A stretch of 64,000 nt of DNA from NCBI RefSeq assembly GCF_003265325.1, contig NZ_QGNX01000005.1:62001-126000 (forward strand), written 5' to 3'. The stretch's first letter is position 1. Every line of letters starts with the position of its first letter. Under the pieces are notes generated by a model. That model was not told where the DNA came from, made no database searches, and was given only the letters and a program-made list of their open reading frames with translations. This DNA is from Oceanibium sediminis (lineage in GTDB: Bacteria > Pseudomonadota > Alphaproteobacteria > Rhodobacterales > Rhodobacteraceae). A program made the translations under genes and the position numbers. Below, one piece after another: positions 17,960-26,533 of this stretch.

Positions 17960-19861
17960 ATGCGCGTGACCCAGATCGCCACGCTGGCCGATACCAAGGC
18001 CATCGAAGCCCGGACCCCGGTGGACCAGCTGTGGAGCGCGCGCTCGCTCTACCAGCAGCTTGAGCAGACCGCCGCCCGCTTCGGCGACCGACCGGCGATT
18101 TCCTTCCAGATCAAGTCTGGCCCCCGTGACAAGCGAAAGACGCTCACCTGGGCCGATTTCAAGGCGCGGGTGACCCAAGGGGCGAACCTGTTCCGCCGCA
18201 TCGGCATCAGCGACCATGACGTGATCGCCTACGTGCTGCCCAACTGTAACGAGACCGCGATCAGCCTGCTGGCCGGGGCGACGGCGGGGATCGTCGCGCC
18301 GATCAACCCGCTGCTCTCGGCGGACAAGATCGCCGCGATCCTGCATGAAACCGGTGCGAAGGCCGTGGTCACGCTGGCGCCGCTTCCGAAGTCGGATCTG
18401 AACGCGAAGGTGGCTGCGGCGGTGGCCAAGGCCGGACATGTGCACACCATCCTTGAGGTGGACCTGATGCACTACCTCAGCGCGCCCACAAGCTGGGTGG
18501 CAAAGCTGATCCGCCCCCGCGCGGCCGCCGGTCATTCGGCGAACGTGATGGATTTCAACCTGTCCCTGAAGGGCGAAAGCAGCGATGCCCTGGCCTTTGA
18601 CGAGCCGCTGGACGACCGGATCTGCGCCTATTTCCACACCGGCGGCACGACGGGCATGCCGAAGGTGGCGCGCCACCGCGCCTCGGGCATCCTGTACAAC
18701 GGGTGGTGCGGCAAGACCTACATGTTCGACCAGAACGACGTACTGATGTGCCCGTTGCCGTTGTTCCACGTGCTGGCCGCGTACCCCCTGATGATGAGCT
18801 GCCTGATGAGCGGTGCGCATATGGTCATGCCCACGCCGCAGGGCTATCGCGGCGAAGGGGTGATGGACAACTTCTGGAAGCTGGTGGAGCGCTACAAGGC
18901 GACCTTCATCATCATCGTGCCCACCGCCGCCGCCGCGCTGATGCAGCGCAAGGTCGACGCCGACGTCTCCTCGCTAAAGTCCGCGATCTGCGGCTCGGCA
19001 CCGCTGCCGGTGGAGCTGTTTAAACGGTTCGAGGCCGCGACCGGGCTGAAGATCTATGAAGGCTACGGCATGACGGAGGCGACCTGCCTCGTCTCCATCA
19101 ACCCGCCTGACGGCGAGCGGCGCATCGGCTCCGTCGGCTTTCCCTTCCCGCACACGGACGTAAAGATCCTCGAGTGCGACGCCAGCGGTGCGATCCTAAA
19201 GGAATGCGGCATCGACGAGGTGGGCGAGATCTGCGTCTCCAACCCCGGCGTGATCGTCGGCGCGACCTATACCGACGACGGCAAGAACGCCGGCCTGTTC
19301 GCGGGCGGCACCCATCTGCGCACCGGGGATCTGGGCCGGATCGACGCGGACGGATACCTCTGGATCACCGGCCGGGCGAAGGACCTGATCATCCGGGGCG
19401 GGCACAACATCGACCCCGCGGTGATCGAGGATGCTCTGATCGCCCACCCCGACGTGGCCTTCGTCGGCGCGATCGGCCAGCCCGACGCCAAGGCGGGCGA
19501 GGTGCCCGCCGCCTACGTCGAATTGCGCGAAGGCGCGACGCTGGGCGCGGACGAGCTGAAGGCCCACGCGCGCGACAACATCGGTGAGCGGGCCGCGATC
19601 CCGAAATACATCGAGGTGCTGGACGAACTCCCCAAGACGGCCGTCGGCAAGGTGTTCAAACCCGACCTGCGCCGCCTGGCGATCACCCGCGTCTACAACG
19701 CCGCGCTCGAACAGGCGGGCGTGCCGGTCAGCGTCGAGCGGGTGGTCGAGGACAAGAAGCTTGGGCTGGTCGCCCATCTGCGCGCCACCGGGCAGGTTGG
19801 CGACGACACGATCGACGCCGTGCTCGGCAGCTTCACCACCCCCTGGGCGTGGAGCGACTGA
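17960..19861 (+). CDS. AMP-forming acyl-CoA synthetase
   Basis: 633-residue member of the ANL adenylation superfamily. The phosphate-binding motif FHTGGTTGMPKVARH lies about residues 216-230, with YGMTEA about 373-378, GDLGRIDADGYLWITGR in the hinge region, and the C-terminal catalytic Lys region PKTAVGKVFKPDLRR. It activates an organic acid to its CoA thioester through an acyl-AMP; the length suits a medium- or long-chain acyl or fatty-acid substrate, which sequence does not settle. GGAGG lies only 2 nt before ATG 17960, so the GTG at 17966 may be used instead. It stands alone, followed by a 411-nt gap. Confidence 0.88.
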   Translation: MRVTQIATLADTKAIEARTPVDQLWSARSLYQQLEQTAARFGDRPAISFQIKSGPRDKRKTLTWADFKARVTQGANLFRRIGISDHDVIAYVLPNCNETAISLLAGATAGIVAPINPLLSADKIAAILHETGAKAVVTLAPLPKSDLNAKVAAAVAKAGHVHTILEVDLMHYLSAPTSWVAKLIRPRAAAGHSANVMDFNLSLKGESSDALAFDEPLDDRICAYFHTGGTTGMPKVARHRASGILYNGWCGKTYMFDQNDVLMCPLPLFHVLAAYPLMMSCLMSGAHMVMPTPQGYRGEGVMDNFWKLVERYKATFIIIVPTAAAALMQRKVDADVSSLKSAICGSAPLPVELFKRFEAATGLKIYEGYGMTEATCLVSINPPDGERRIGSVGFPFPHTDVKILECDASGAILKECGIDEVGEICVSNPGVIVGATYTDDGKNAGLFAGGTHLRTGDLGRIDADGYLWITGRAKDLIIRGGHNIDPAVIEDALIAHPDVAFVGAIGQPDAKAGEVPAAYVELREGATLGADELKAHARDNIGERAAIPKYIEVLDELPKTAVGKVFKPDLRRLAITRVYNAALEQAGVPVSVERVVEDKKLGLVAHLRATGQVGDDTIDAVLGSFTTPWAWSD

Positions 19862-20153
19862 CCCCGACCCTGTCCCGCGCCGCAGGGCAAGGCGCCGAGC
19901 GGATTGCCGGCTGGGCGTGATCTGCGGTTTTCCTGCCCATTTGCTGGCCATTCTTCCCCATGGATACCGGGCGGTGTCACGGGCCGATTGCATCGGCCCC
20001 CGGTCGCCTTGCGATCATGCACGTCCGCAGCTGCTTCCAATGGCAGGGGCGGGGCGCTCCGTCGTGCTCGGACATCCGGCGGTCGCGCAGGCGTCAGGGA
20101 ACCAGCGGCGCAGCCGGACGTGCGGGCGCTGCTGGAGGCGGCAAGTTCGTGAC
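19862..20153. other. Gene-free stretch before the TAXI operon
   Basis: About 290 nt without a convincing gene. Short open frames on both strands lack domain features and read as high-GC noise. The tail of one plus-strand frame, ending at 20152, resembles a protein C-terminus (QPDVRALLEAASS), so a decayed gene cannot be excluded. The last part of the gap grades into the AT-rich promoter that follows. Confidence 0.4.
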
Positions 20154-20179
20154 AATATGCAAAACGCAGTTTGACATAC
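20154..20179. promoter_or_regulatory. Operator-like site 1 (shared with 26448-26473)
   Basis: Contains the inverted repeat TGCAAAAC-N3-GTTTGACA. Read on the plus strand it aligns without gaps to the reverse complement of 26448-26473, with 22 of 26 bases identical (core CAAAACRCAGTTTKACAT). It overlaps the -35 of the TAXI promoter, a repressor-type position. The likely ligand is the IclR regulator encoded at 23394-24185. The match is seen directly; the regulator assignment is inferred. Confidence 0.65.
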
Positions 20180-20198
20180 AAAACAATTGGCGTATAAA
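20171..20198 (+). promoter_or_regulatory. Sigma-70 promoter of the TAXI-TRAP genes
   Basis: TTGACA (20171-20176) and TATAAA (20193-20198) separated by 16 bp, close to consensus and in an AT-rich island within GC-rich surroundings. The predicted start of transcription near 20205 leaves a leader of about 70 nt. The -35 is embedded in the operator-like site. Confidence 0.7.
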
Positions 20199-20272
20199 TG
20201 GAGGCGTTAAAGACACCAATTCCACACCGGCATCCTGCAATTGCCGGGTACAATCTTCAGGGAGTTCTACGC

Positions 20273-21259
20273 ATGCGTATAGTCAAAACCTTGGAAGCGG
20301 TGGCGTTCGCGGCTGCTGTCAGCCTTGCCGGTCCAGTCTCGGCCCAGACCGAGACACATGATATTGCGACCTTCATCTCGGGCGGGCCGACGGGAACGTG
20401 GTACCCCACCGCGGCGATGGTTTCCGACATGGTCAACGAGTCCTACCTCGGCCAGCCGATGACGACGATTCCGGGCAAGGGCGCGGTCGGCAACCCGTTG
20501 GCGGTCGCCAGTGGCGGCGCGCAGTTCGGCCTGTCCTACGGCCCCTTTTTGAAGCTGGCCTATGAGGGCGGCAACGAAGTCTATGAAGGGGAAGGGTTTA
20601 GCAACCTGCGCGCCGTGGCCAACCTGGTTCCGAACACCGTCCAACTCGTGGTCGCGGAGGATGTCGATATCGATATCCTGTCCAAGCTGAAGGACGGCGC
20701 CACCGTGCGGATCGGTGTCGGGCAGAAGGGGTCGTCCAACTTCTTCGCCCAGGAAAAGATCCTGATGGAGTACGGCTACGACTACGAAAGCCTGGAAGCG
20801 CAGGGAAGCGCCGTCGTCCAGGGTGCGCAGGAGGGGTTGAACGACGCCTTCGCGAACCGCCAGATCGACATCTACACCAATACCGTGGGCACCAATTCCG
20901 GGGACATGCAGCAAGCGGTCGCCGCGCGGAACGGCCGCCTCATGCCGTTGCCGCAGAACGTGCGCGACGCACTGGTCAACACCTGGGGCTACGCACCCTC
21001 GGTGATACCGGCGGGAACCTATGACGGCCAGGATGAGGATATTCCCACCGTGAACCTCTCGACGGTCATCCTGACAACGGCGGAAATGGACGATGAAATC
21101 GTCTACCGCGCGGTGAAGGCCATTGCCGAAAACCATGACCGCATGATCGAGGCCTACGGCGGTTTCGAGCGCTGGAAGCCCGAGGACATCCACGTGGGCC
21201 TGCCGATCGAGATCCATCCCGGTGCCGTGAAGTACTTCAAAGAACGCGGCTGGATGTAA
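20273..21259 (+). CDS. TAXI-family TRAP transporter solute-binding protein
   Basis: 328-residue periplasmic protein with a signal peptide (about 1-24, cleavage after VSA before QTETHD). It has the TAXI-family opening FISGGPTGTWYPTAAMVSDMV about 32-52, where the G-T-G-x-Y motif binds ligand carboxylate or amine. TAXI proteins work with fused TRAP membrane subunits, and one is encoded 38 nt downstream. GGAG 8 nt before ATG 20273 decides the start. The substrate is unknown; the enzymes of the same putative regulon suggest an amino or imino acid. Confidence 0.9.
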   Translation: MRIVKTLEAVAFAAAVSLAGPVSAQTETHDIATFISGGPTGTWYPTAAMVSDMVNESYLGQPMTTIPGKGAVGNPLAVASGGAQFGLSYGPFLKLAYEGGNEVYEGEGFSNLRAVANLVPNTVQLVVAEDVDIDILSKLKDGATVRIGVGQKGSSNFFAQEKILMEYGYDYESLEAQGSAVVQGAQEGLNDAFANRQIDIYTNTVGTNSGDMQQAVAARNGRLMPLPQNVRDALVNTWGYAPSVIPAGTYDGQDEDIPTVNLSTVILTTAEMDDEIVYRAVKAIAENHDRMIEAYGGFERWKPEDIHVGLPIEIHPGAVKYFKERGWM

Positions 21260-21297
21260 CCTCGGAACGCGCGTGAGGAACAGGAAGGGGCGCAGCG

Positions 21298-23280
21298 ATG
21301 AGGCGCCCCTTCGTCATAGACGGGAACGCAATGCTGAAATCCTATTACACCCAAAGCGCTGACGATCGCACACATACGTTTCCGGCCGAACAGCGCCAGC
21401 TGAACGGCTGGCTTCGCGTCGCGGTGACACTGGTCTGCTCGGTCCTGACCCTGCTGACGCTGTATTTCGCCTTCACCATCGCCCCCGACCAGATCGAGGC
21501 GCGCAGCCTGTTCCTGGCCTTCACCATACCGCTGACGATGCTGCTGTATCCGGCACTGGTGTCGCGGCACTCAAGGCCGCCCTCTGCTCTGGACTGGCTG
21601 CTGGCGGCGGCGGCGCTCGCCGCGTTCTCCTTTGCATTCTTTCGCGCCGATGCGTGGCTGGACCGTTTCGTCGGATATGACGCGGTGCCACCGCTCGACA
21701 TGGCCATGGGGATCATTGCCCTTCTGACCGTGTTCGAGGCGACGCGGCGCAGCGTCGGCCCGACAATCGTCGTACTGAACCTTGTCTTCATCGGCTATGC
21801 GCTGACCGGCCCGATCTGGCCGGGAATATTCCAGCACGGCGGGATGAGCCCCACGCGCTTCATCGAGACGATGTATATGGATGCGGAAGGTATCTTCAAC
21901 TTCATCACCGGGCTGATCGCCACCTTCATCTTCACCTTCCTGATGTTCGGCGTCTTCCTGCGGCTCAGCGGCGGTGACAGGGTGTTCACCGACTTTGCCG
22001 CCGCCATTTCGGGGCATCGCCGTGGCGGGCCGGCGAAAGTGGCGGTCATCAGCTCGGCGCTGATGGGGATGTTGTCGGGCAGCTCGATCTCCAACGTGTC
22101 GACCACGGGGGCGATGACGATCCCGATGATGAAACGCCTCGGCTTTCGCAACTACGAGGCCGCCGCGATCGAGGTCGTCTCTTCCGTCGGGGGCGGGCTC
22201 ATGCCGCCGTTGATGGGCACCGGCGTTTTCGTGATGTCCAGCCTGACCAACATGCCGCTGGTCGAGATCCTGCTCTACTCGATGGGGCCGGCGCTGCTAT
22301 ATTACGCGGCGATCTATTTCTACGTGGACTTCAAGGCGGCGCAGCGCGGGCTTGCCGGGGTGCCGCGGGACCAGTTGCCCAGCCTTGGCGCGGTGTTGCG
22401 CGAAGGGGGGCATATCTTCGTGCCGATCTTCGTGCTGATCGCGCTGCTGCTGATGAAGTTCACGCCCTTCTATGCCTCCGCCGCCTGTGTCGTGATGACC
22501 GTGGTGATCAGCTACGTGCGCCGACGGACCCGCATCACGCCCGCCAAGCTGCTGACCGGGCTGGAGGCAAGCGCCCGCGTCGTGCTGACTATCGCGGCGC
22601 TGATCACCAGCGCGGCGATCATCTATGCGGTCATCGTCCACACCGGGCTGCTGAATAAGGTCACATCGATCCTTGTCGACGCCTCGGGGGGCAACCTGAT
22701 CATCGCTGTGATCCTGATCGGCATCATGTCCTATGTCATCGGTATGGGCCTGCCGGTAACCGCGTCCTACGTGATCATTGCCGCCCTTGGCGCGAGCGCC
22801 TTGCAGAACATGGGTCTGTCGGTGCTTGCGGCGCATCTGATCATTTTCTGGTTCGCCCAGGACAGTACGATCACGCCGCCGATCTGCATGACCGCCTTCG
22901 TCGGCGCGCGCATCGCCGGGGCGCCGCCAATGCGCACGGGGTGGGAGTCCATGAAGATCGCCAAAGCGCTTTACATCGTTCCGTTCATGTTCGCGTTCTC
23001 AAGCCTGCTGGACCCGTCCATCGGTGAAATCGTCTTCGACGTGGCGATCGGCCTTGTGATGTTCTACGTGCTGCCGATTGCCATCGGGGGCTATTGGCGC
23101 GGACCGATCAACCCGCTCGGGCGGCTGGGCTTCGCGCTGGCGGGCTGCCTGCTGTTCTGGGCGACGATCGGGCCCTGGTCGGCCTCCCTACTGCCGCTGG
23201 CAGGTGCCTTCTCTGTGCTGGCGCTGTCGGTGGTCTACGCCACCCGCATGGCGCGTGCCGATATCCATGCAAAGGTCTGA
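21298..23280 (+). CDS. Fused TRAP transporter permease (4TM/12TM)
   Basis: 660-residue polytopic membrane protein in which the small DctQ-like segment (N-terminal hydrophobic helices to about 180) is fused to a DctM-like large subunit. The DctM hallmark region GMLSGSSISNVSTTGAMTIPMMKRLGFRNYEAAAIEVVSS is present in the middle, and the segment around MGLPVTASYVIIAALGA is typical of TAXI-coupled permeases. It imports the ligand bound by the TAXI protein. ATG 21298 has a GGAAGGGG sequence upstream; ATG 21331 is an alternative, 11 residues shorter. Confidence 0.92.
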   Translation: MRRPFVIDGNAMLKSYYTQSADDRTHTFPAEQRQLNGWLRVAVTLVCSVLTLLTLYFAFTIAPDQIEARSLFLAFTIPLTMLLYPALVSRHSRPPSALDWLLAAAALAAFSFAFFRADAWLDRFVGYDAVPPLDMAMGIIALLTVFEATRRSVGPTIVVLNLVFIGYALTGPIWPGIFQHGGMSPTRFIETMYMDAEGIFNFITGLIATFIFTFLMFGVFLRLSGGDRVFTDFAAAISGHRRGGPAKVAVISSALMGMLSGSSISNVSTTGAMTIPMMKRLGFRNYEAAAIEVVSSVGGGLMPPLMGTGVFVMSSLTNMPLVEILLYSMGPALLYYAAIYFYVDFKAAQRGLAGVPRDQLPSLGAVLREGGHIFVPIFVLIALLLMKFTPFYASAACVVMTVVISYVRRRTRITPAKLLTGLEASARVVLTIAALITSAAIIYAVIVHTGLLNKVTSILVDASGGNLIIAVILIGIMSYVIGMGLPVTASYVIIAALGASALQNMGLSVLAAHLIIFWFAQDSTITPPICMTAFVGARIAGAPPMRTGWESMKIAKALYIVPFMFAFSSLLDPSIGEIVFDVAIGLVMFYVLPIAIGGYWRGPINPLGRLGFALAGCLLFWATIGPWSASLLPLAGAFSVLALSVVYATRMARADIHAKV

Positions 23281-23393
23281 CGGGAAAGGGGCAGGGGCAT
23301 TTGATAGCGCCGAGGGCAGCACTCTCATTGGTTGCACAAGGCGTGTTAGTCGATAAAACGAAGGAAGCCGCAAAACGGGACGTCGATACAGAC

Positions 23394-24185
23394 ATGAAGA
23401 AAGCCGTGAACCACGATGTCTATTTTGTGCCGGGCCTTTTCCGCGGACTGAGGATCCTTGAAATCCTAGGTTCTGCCGATGCCCCGATGTCCCTCAGCGA
23501 GATTGGCGAGGCGATCGGCCTGAGCCGCTCCTCGGCGTTCCGCCTGGTCTATACCCTGCGGCACATGGGCTTCCTGAGAGAGGGTGAGCAGAAAAACACC
23601 TATACGCTGGGCGCAAGGGTACTCAACCTTGGGTTTGCTTATCTTCACCAGCAGCCGATCACCGCGATCGCCAGGCCGCATCTTGCGGACCTGCGCGACC
23701 TGACCGGGATCAGTTCCCACCTGTCCGTGCTCGAAGGGTTGGATGTCCTCTACCTCGGCAGTCACCAGGCGCGGACCGGCTTTGTCAGCAACATGGTCAC
23801 GGGAACACGCCAGCGGGCGTTCAGTTCCGCGATCGGCTGGTGCCTGCTCGGTGACATGAGCGACGAGGAGCTTGAGGCTTTCTGCGACATGCAGGAAATG
23901 ACCGCGGTCACGGAACACACGCCTACCACCTTTGCCGCCCTGCGCGAAAGGGTGGTGCAGGCCCGGGAGCAGGGCTACATCATCTCGCGCGGGTTCGGAG
24001 AGCCGGGCGGCTCCAGCGTGTCTGTCCCGGTGCGCGACAACAGCCGCGCCATCGTTGCCTGCGTGAATATCTCCGGGCCGGACAGCGGGTTCGATTTCGA
24101 ACGCCTGGACGGCCTCTACGTGCCGGCGGTGCGGGAAACGGCGCTGAAAATCTCGCGCGAGCTGGGCTACGCCGGGCCGGGCTAA
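23394..24185 (+). CDS. IclR-family transcriptional regulator (island regulator)
   Basis: 263-residue IclR protein: an N-terminal winged helix (about 15-75, with LSEIGEAIGLSRSSAFRLVYTLRHMGFL as the recognition region) and a C-terminal effector-binding domain with GEPGGSSVSVPVRD about 202-215. It follows the TRAP permease in the same direction and faces the BKACE-aminotransferase pair. Two copies of a palindromic site in the island, at 20154 and 26448, are its likely operators. The start is uncertain: ATG 23394 has a weak ribosome site, and upstream in-frame GTG/TTG codons could extend it by about 15-35 residues. Confidence 0.88.
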   Translation: MKKAVNHDVYFVPGLFRGLRILEILGSADAPMSLSEIGEAIGLSRSSAFRLVYTLRHMGFLREGEQKNTYTLGARVLNLGFAYLHQQPITAIARPHLADLRDLTGISSHLSVLEGLDVLYLGSHQARTGFVSNMVTGTRQRAFSSAIGWCLLGDMSDEELEAFCDMQEMTAVTEHTPTTFAALRERVVQAREQGYIISRGFGEPGGSSVSVPVRDNSRAIVACVNISGPDSGFDFERLDGLYVPAVRETALKISRELGYAGPG

Positions 24186-24202
24186 GGGCGGCGCACCTGC
24201 TA

Positions 24203-25090
24203 TCAGCTCCCGCTGCCCAGCCCGAGGATCGCGCGCGCTTCGATAGGGTTGGCGAGGGTTCCGCCAAGGTTTTCAACGATGCCCCTGGCCTTGGTGACCA
24301 GTTGAGCGTTCGATGTGCAATGCTCGCCGGCGCCGATATAGGCCGTGTCCTCCATGCCGATGCGCACATGCCCACCCAGCAGATACGCCTGCGCCAGCAT
24401 CGGGAAGGCCATGCGCCCGATCCCGAAGGCGGCCCAGATCGTTCCGGGCGGAAGCTGGCTGACGAAATACGCCATGGTCTGCGGGTTCGCGACAGCGCCG
24501 AAACGCACGCCCAGCACGATCTGCACGATCAGCGGCGTGCTCAGCGCGCCGTTTTGCACGAAGTCCTTGGCAAGGTGCAGGTCACCGGAATCGAAGATTT
24601 CGATCTCGGGCGTCACGCCCGCGTCGGCGATCCGCTGAGCCATGATCCGCAGGTTGCGCGGGCTGTTGATGACCGAGGCCTGCCCCGACCACATCGTGTT
24701 GAAATCAAGCGTGCAAAGCTCCGGGCGCAGGTCTTCGACGTGACGAACCCGTTCTTCGGGCGTGCAAAGGGTGGAGCCTGCCGCCGCGACCCTCGGATCA
24801 TCGTCGGATGGCACGAAACGCCCGCCTTCCCCCGTGGTCAGGTTCAGGATCACGTCCTCGTTCTGTGCGCGGATACGCTCGACCACCTCGCGGTAGAGGT
24901 CGAGCCGCATGGACCCCTTAGCCGTTTGCGGATCGCGCACATGCAGATGCACGATGGAGGCCCCGGCTTCGGCGGCCCCAAGGGCCGAGGTGGCGATTTC
25001 CTCCGGGGTGACCGGCAGGTGGGGGCTGATCTCGCGCGTCATCAGGTTGCCGGTGATGGCGGCGGTCAGGATTGTCCTTGTCTTGCTCAT
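24203..25090 (-). CDS. BKACE-family beta-keto acid cleavage enzyme (DUF849)
   Basis: 295-residue BKACE protein, related to 3-keto-5-aminohexanoate cleavage enzyme Kce. The metal-binding HLH motif lies in ASIVHLHVRDP about 44-54, and GMEDT about 252-256 supplies a conserved acid. Family members use acetyl-CoA to split a beta-keto acid into acetoacetate and an acyl-CoA, without an added cofactor beyond zinc. Its ATG overlaps the stop of the upstream aminotransferase (25087-25090), so the two are translationally coupled. The specific beta-keto acid is unknown; an aminated intermediate is suggested by the partner. Confidence 0.9.
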   Translation of the reverse strand: MSKTRTILTAAITGNLMTREISPHLPVTPEEIATSALGAAEAGASIVHLHVRDPQTAKGSMRLDLYREVVERIRAQNEDVILNLTTGEGGRFVPSDDDPRVAAAGSTLCTPEERVRHVEDLRPELCTLDFNTMWSGQASVINSPRNLRIMAQRIADAGVTPEIEIFDSGDLHLAKDFVQNGALSTPLIVQIVLGVRFGAVANPQTMAYFVSQLPPGTIWAAFGIGRMAFPMLAQAYLLGGHVRIGMEDTAYIGAGEHCTSNAQLVTKARGIVENLGGTLANPIEARAILGLGSGS

Positions 25091-26451
25091 GAGAATGGAA
25101 CGGCCTTCTCCAGTACTGAATCGATGACATCCCCGATCGTCCCGACGATCAGGTCGATTTCCTCGGCGGTTGAGGTGTAGGCCGGGGCGAGCAGCACATG
25201 ATCGCCGTTCAAGCCGTCAGCACAGCCCTGTGAGGGGTAGCAGATCAGTCCCGCCTCCAGTGCGGCGGTCCGTATCTTCGGCGCGATGGACAGGCTGGCG
25301 TCGAATGGGGCCTTGCTGGTCCGGTCGCGCACAATCTCCACGCTCCAGAACAGGCCACGGCCGCGTATGTCCCCGACGTGGGGGTTCTGGCCAAGGCGCT
25401 CGTTCAGCGCCGCGCTCAGCTGGTCGCCGCGTTTCACGACGTTCTCAAGCAGGTTGTTGTCCTCGATATAGCGCAATACCGCCAGCGCGCCGGCGGCGGC
25501 GATGGCGTGGGACATGTAGGTGTGTCCGTTCCAGAGTGTGCCGCTGTTCTCCGCGATCATTCCGGTGACCTTCTCGGCGGCCATGACGGCGGCGATCGGC
25601 TGGTAACCGGCGCCGAGGCCCTTGGCCATGGTCGTGATATCGGCGGCGATGCCTTCCTGTTCCAGCGCGAAGCAGGTGCCGGTCCGGCCGATCCCGCACA
25701 TCACCTCGTCAGCGATCAGCAACACGCCGTGCCGATCGCAGATATCGCGGATGCGCGCGAAATATCCCGCCGGGGCGGGCTGCGAGCCGAGCGACGCGCC
25801 GACAACCGGCTCGGCAACGAAGGCCGCGACGGTTTCCGGCCCGAGGTCCTGGATCTTCTGTTCCAGCAGTGCCGCCATTCGTGCGGCGAAGGCGTCTTCC
25901 GTTTCCGCGGCATGACGCTGGCGGTAGTCATAGGCCGCGTCGATATGGGCCACGTCGATCAGCAGTGGCGCAAAGGGTTTGCGCCGCGCGGCGTGGCCGC
26001 CGGTGGCCAGCGCGACCAGCGTATTACCATGATAGCTGGGCGCGCGCGCGATCAGCTTCGAGCGGGAGGGCTGACGGTTTTCCACGTGGTACTGGCGCGC
26101 CAGTTTGATCGCCGCTTCCATCGCCTCGGATCCGCTGCCAAGAAACATCACCCTCCCGTCGCCGGTGCCGGGCGGCGCGCGCTGGACCAGAAAGGCGGCA
26201 AGATCCTCTGCCGGTTGATTGGTGAAATAGCTTGAATGCGCGAAGGCAAGCCTTTCGAGTTGCTTGGAAATCGCGCTTCTCACGCTTGCGTTGCTATGCC
26301 CGAGGCAGGACACGGCCGCGCCGCCTGAGGCATCCAGGTATCGTTTCCCGTCCGCATCGATCAGGTAATTCCCCTCCCCATGGGTGACGGTCAGGGGTGT
26401 CGATGTAAGGGTGCGGTGGAGGACATAACTCAAAGCATCTTCGCCTTGCAT
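25087..26451 (-). CDS. Class III PLP aminotransferase
   Basis: 454-residue fold-type I aminotransferase of the omega-amino acid/acetylornithine group. PLP Lys is K277 (TTMAKGLGAGYQP), D248 lies in LLIADEVMCGIGRTG, and GSGSEAMEAAIKLARQYH about 105-122 binds the cofactor phosphate. ATG 26451 is the natural start; longer frames run into the regulatory region. The start codon lies inside the operator-like site 26448-26473, and a fair promoter sits just upstream. With the coupled BKACE gene, it should produce or consume a keto acid or semialdehyde in the same route. Confidence 0.9.
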   Translation of the reverse strand: MQGEDALSYVLHRTLTSTPLTVTHGEGNYLIDADGKRYLDASGGAAVSCLGHSNASVRSAISKQLERLAFAHSSYFTNQPAEDLAAFLVQRAPPGTGDGRVMFLGSGSEAMEAAIKLARQYHVENRQPSRSKLIARAPSYHGNTLVALATGGHAARRKPFAPLLIDVAHIDAAYDYRQRHAAETEDAFAARMAALLEQKIQDLGPETVAAFVAEPVVGASLGSQPAPAGYFARIRDICDRHGVLLIADEVMCGIGRTGTCFALEQEGIAADITTMAKGLGAGYQPIAAVMAAEKVTGMIAENSGTLWNGHTYMSHAIAAAGALAVLRYIEDNNLLENVVKRGDQLSAALNERLGQNPHVGDIRGRGLFWSVEIVRDRTSKAPFDASLSIAPKIRTAALEAGLICYPSQGCADGLNGDHVLLAPAYTSTAEEIDLIVGTIGDVIDSVLEKAVPFS

Positions 26452-26473
26452 GTAAAACTGTGTTTTGTATATT
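26448..26473. promoter_or_regulatory. Operator-like site 2 (shared with 20154-20179)
   Basis: Inverted repeat TGTAAAAC-N3-GTTTTGTA, 22 of 26 bases identical to site 1 after reverse complementing. It covers the aminotransferase start codon and extends to the -10 of its promoter; the CoA-transferase operon begins about 60 bp to the other side. One site could control both directions. Confidence 0.65.
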
Positions 26474-26499
26474 AGACAACAGATCGAGAGATAAGACAA
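26471..26499 (-). promoter_or_regulatory. Candidate sigma-70 promoter of the aminotransferase-BKACE pair
   Basis: On the minus strand TTGTCT (26494-26499) and TCTAAT (26471-26476) are spaced by 17 bp. Transcription would start inside the operator-like site and give a very short leader. No equally good promoter was seen for the plus-strand CoA-transferase operon. Confidence 0.5.
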
Positions 26500-26533
26500 G
26501 TCTCCCGTCCCGCAACAACCAGGCGAGGCAGCA

